A stretch of DNA of 60,000 bases from Branchiostoma floridae (taxonomy: Eukaryota; Chordata; Leptocardii; Amphioxiformes; Branchiostomatidae): contig NC_049981.1 in the NCBI RefSeq assembly GCF_000003815.2, positions 6,725,041 to 6,785,040 of the forward strand, read 5' to 3'. The translations under genes and the position numbers were made by a program. Below the pieces are notes generated by a model. It was not told the origin of the DNA, did not search any database, and saw only the letters and a list, made by a program, of their open reading frames with translations. Of the stretch, positions 56,942 through 60,000 are shown in pieces (the stretch's first letter is position 1; the number at the start of each line of letters is the position of its first letter).

Positions 56942-58646
56942 TCCGAAGCCACAAATTTGGCCCAGAGGACTGTCGGATACCGGAGGTGATCCTCGGTGTT
57001 CCCAACAGGTACGTAGCAGAGTTGTTTTTGTTTTTTTCTGTTGATGCCGGGTCCCGGCTTTATTTTAATTCAAACTTTAATTCACACCGGTGCCCGGCCG
57101 GCCCCAAATACCCCGGCAGCCGCAAGGTGACCAAGGGGACCGCTCAGCGCCTTAAACACAATCCGTTTACTACCAGGCAGGGCCCCCTTTCCAACCGGGG
57201 CCTGAGCCTAACTTCCTTTCATGGGATGGTTTACGTTGAGACCTACTGAACCGTTATGTATCCACGAGTACGTTGGCATCAATTCGCGTACAACTAGAAC
57301 TAATGTGAATTCCCCTTTTACCCTTAGTTCGCATCAACATATTCTGTGCCCTGACCTGAACTAAATGATCATCATGTTTCCATGTTACTGAATTACCTGG
57401 CCAAGGCTGACCGCTTTTACTCTTACCGATCTATTTCCGTCCAAATTACGTACCACTAAGAGCAAAGTTTTGCAAAGATGTAATTTAGAGGCCGAAAACC
57501 TAATCTTAAAAGTGCTTTATTTGTATCCCAATTTCTGTTTTATTGTTAATGGTTTATGCGTCTCTTTCAAATGAACCTAAAAAAATGATAATCAATACAA
57601 AAATCAAGATAACATTTGTACTGCACAGGTCACTCCACCATGTCAGTCGACGCTAAAATGATATTAGGCACTAATACTGTTATAAATTTTGAAATGCACT
57701 TAAATATGCGCATTGGTATCACTAAGTGGTCACTAAGCGTTAGTTTTATGCTTACATCTTGGACAAAATTGTCAAATTCTTGGAAGGATAATCAAACAAA
57801 TCTAGACGGGGGGCGACATAGGTTAGACTGGCACTTTGGACCCGTGGCTGCCGTCAAGTCAATATAATGTAGCGTCCCTAAAGTAACAGTAATGGGATCC
57901 ATTCCGTAGTTAGCCTAAAATGTGGGAAAGTCTCAACTATTTTAAGTGTTGGTTAGAAAATTTAAGGTCTCCATTCGAAAGGTTTTTAATCGCTCCTGTT
58001 AAGTACTTTTCAGCTTTGCATCGGAGGAAAGCTCCATCTTTATCTTTTCATTATCCAAACAAAGAAATGGTTGCCCTTAAGTAGTATATAACGCCACTGG
58101 TATGAAAGGAGCAAATTTGCTCAACCGCTCGGAAAATACCCACAACATAAACGTGAACTTGACCCAGAACATTAAATATCGACCTTCCCTAATCTCTACT
58201 CGTCTCGTTAAACCGTTGATCTCTCCCAACCAATTTGGCTCGGCAGACTTTCTACCTAATCTGTGCCGAACGACCTTACCTTACCTCACTCGCATTTGTC
58301 TCCATAAAACTCTTTAACAACTTCGAAAGTACAGTGCTTATCCATCTCCATGGAGCACTTGACCTTTGTTATTGATCCTGAACTTTTCCGGGAATGTACA
58401 GGTCCTGGAATGCTAATGACATCGTGGACTGCCGCATTATTGCCAATGTCTGTACTACTCAGCCGGTATGAGGGCCCTTCAGTGTAAATCACCAACTTCA
58501 TTGCCATTCAATAGCGCCCGACAGCGCAGTTTTCCAAACAAAAATATATAGTATAAAAAGCAACAAAACACTTCAAGAATTCAGAAAATAAAAACTATAT
58601 ATGAGCGTGATACAAATCTATCGATATACAGCGTTATTTTACGTTC
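56942..58646. other. Intergenic, no gene recognised
   Basis: Frames here are short and have no domain. 56942-57240 still shows runs of doubled C and G typical of the low-quality flank. Confidence 0.4.
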
Positions 58647-59614
58647 TTAACCCTCAAACCACCGAAGCTTTTTTGTGACGTAGATTACCGTATGGGGTCA
58701 AAACTGACCCCAAAACGTTTTGTACAAATACAGTTTTTTTGTGTGAATCTTTTTGTGATTTGTATATATGTATAGTTTCATTAATATATATGGGACACTC
58801 TGACATAATTAGGTGAGAATACTTTTAGCTCATTATCATAATTTATGCAATCATGAGGACCACATTTTGCACAAACGCTATTCAGACCGGGAAGGAGGTT
58901 TTTGATGCCTGTACCAGCTTCAATGCCATATAGCGCCTGAATGGCTTATGCTAGGGCCACCAAACTTGGTAACTTTTTAGAAAATGTTGATAGCAAACAT
59001 TTTCAGTGAACAAAGTATGTTCATCATTTTTCATGTTGCCATGGCAACGGAATTCTGACAGACATATTTATTACGAAATTTTCCAATTGTGTATTAAACA
59101 TTTAAGTTTTAAGGTTTTCTTGGCAAATAATAGTTGTTTATAACATCTTATGAAATTCAATGTAAATTTCAGGACTCAATATTCATTATTTATGCTAATT
59201 TGATGACGTCATCAGTCAAAATCCAAGATGGCGGCCGATATTACCTAGATGACGTCATAATGTCGTCATATAACATGTTAATGGCACAAAAGTTGTTACA
59301 ATAATTTTGGCTTACATGTACATCATTCTCTGAAAATTTTGTGATCCTACGATAAGTAGTTTAGGTGTGGGTCGCAAACGTTTGTTTAAAAAAATGCTGG
59401 GGTCAGTTTTGACCCCACTGGACCATGCATAAACTTTCGAGGATAACTTAATTAACAATTAGCCAATCTCGGTAAAAACGTATAAGAAGTTATAGGACAG
59501 ATGTACAAACAAACTCCTGGAAGGAAATTTGTTTTAGACCAGAAACGACATAATGGCACACATTGATATGCGCCTGGGGTCAGTTTTGACCCCATACGGT
59601 GGTTTGAGGTTTAA
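58647..59614. mobile_element. TTAA-flanked MITE, 968 bp
   Basis: Ends ttaaccctcaaaccaccg and cggtggtttgaggtttaa (one mismatch), TTAA at both borders. It has the same interior as 36807-37746, but keeps the full core: gttgccatggcaacggaatt, TGACGTCATCAGTCAAAATC, AAGATGGCGGCC, TGACGTCATAATGTCGTCA. Noncoding. Confidence 0.88.
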
Positions 59615-59819
59615 ACGTTACAGGACGAACTCATTTTTGGAATGTGACCCTGTCACTAAACGGCACGCGGCGCGGTATCAGCTGGTCATACTACACTGTC
59701 ACACCCAACCCTTGCACATTAAAGTGGGATGCGTTTTACTTGTAATAGCTACATTATTGATTATTTAACCAATATCTTCACCATTTTCGTCACCTTATCA
59801 GCTTCGCAGGCACGTAACA

Positions 59820-59985
59820 AGGGCTAGTTTTCGCCCGAATCGGATCTTTCGCCCGGAGACGATTCGCCCGGGTCCGGCCGGGCGACAGGTGAGCGTACCC
59901 GGGCGGTTTGTTACATTTGCCGACCATTTTCATACGTTTGTCGATCATTTTCATACGTTTGTCGACCATTTTCATACGTAAGCTG
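59820..59985. repeat. GC-rich block and 22-bp tandem repeat at window end
   Basis: cgcccgaatcgg, gacgattcgcccgg and ccgggcga resemble the fragment at 17326-17390. It is followed by three copies of a 22-bp unit, ccattttcatacgtttgtcg plus ac or at. The structure continues past the window edge. Confidence 0.7.
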
Positions 59986-60000
59986 ATCCGAAATCGGGTC

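Noticed and set aside
56779-57249. Long frame running across the gap
   Set aside because: It depends on unknown bases and low-quality flanks; no domain.

Overview
The window looks like nuclear DNA of a cephalochordate (amphioxus, Branchiostoma type). The reasons are: small exons with GT-AG introns of consistent phase; an N-terminal chitin synthase half typical of invertebrate animals; C-type lectin genes built from phase-1 domain exons; a tetratricopeptide gene joined to a nucleotidyltransferase-like domain; and a very high load of MITEs, foldback elements, tRNA-derived SINEs and minisatellites. A run of 100 N at 56823-56922 marks an assembly gap. The species call is an inference from protein families and repeat style, without any search.

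Layout. (1) 1-13303, minus strand: the first eight coding exons (about 715 aa) of a chitin synthase, read from 13303 down to 1073 and leaving the window before the catalytic core is complete. Its introns hold a TTAA-flanked MITE, a foldback element, tandem duplications, a palindromic MITE and two SINEs. (2) 13304-24500: no gene recognised; mostly mobile DNA, including a 1.2 kb foldback element with near-identical arms and a 5-bp target duplication. (3) 24507-26743, minus: complete C-type lectin gene 1 (5 exons, 438 aa, type II membrane protein with a repetitive neck). (4) 30427-31309, minus: two exons of a phytanoyl-CoA dioxygenase-like gene; a 32-bp minisatellite has grown out of its exon end and splice donor. 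(5) 32023-36694, plus: complete 4-exon gene for a 1209-aa protein with a GlnD/DUF294-like nucleotidyltransferase motif and about nine kinesin-light-chain-type TPRs. (6) 36.8-44.4 kb: MITE, dispersed repeats, several duplicated copies of a lectin 5' flank and one frameshifted lectin first exon. (7) 44434-47676, minus: lectin gene 2 (5 exons, 435 aa). (8) 50446-53244, minus: lectin-like gene 3, which keeps the membrane and neck exons, has an array of small NPxY-type tail exons (two with stop codons) and has no lectin domain. (9) 53.3-60 kb: repeats, poly-C tracts, the gap with a low-quality duplication beside it, and another TTAA MITE.

The lectin genes form one paralogous cluster. All tail, membrane, neck and lectin exons join in compatible phases, so exon gain, loss and skipping keep frame. 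The paralogs differ in neck length, sugar-site motif (QPD versus QPN), C-terminal tail and splice sites. The NTase-TPR gene and the dioxygenase-like fragment lie between lectin genes 1 and 2.

The most unusual items are the NTase-TPR fusion gene, the minisatellite that multiplies a splice donor, the NPxY exon array on a lectin gene lacking its lectin domain, and a MITE family that spreads a CRE/YY1-like site module. Exon borders were set by hand from GT/AG sites, phase and paralog comparison; no transcript data were available.
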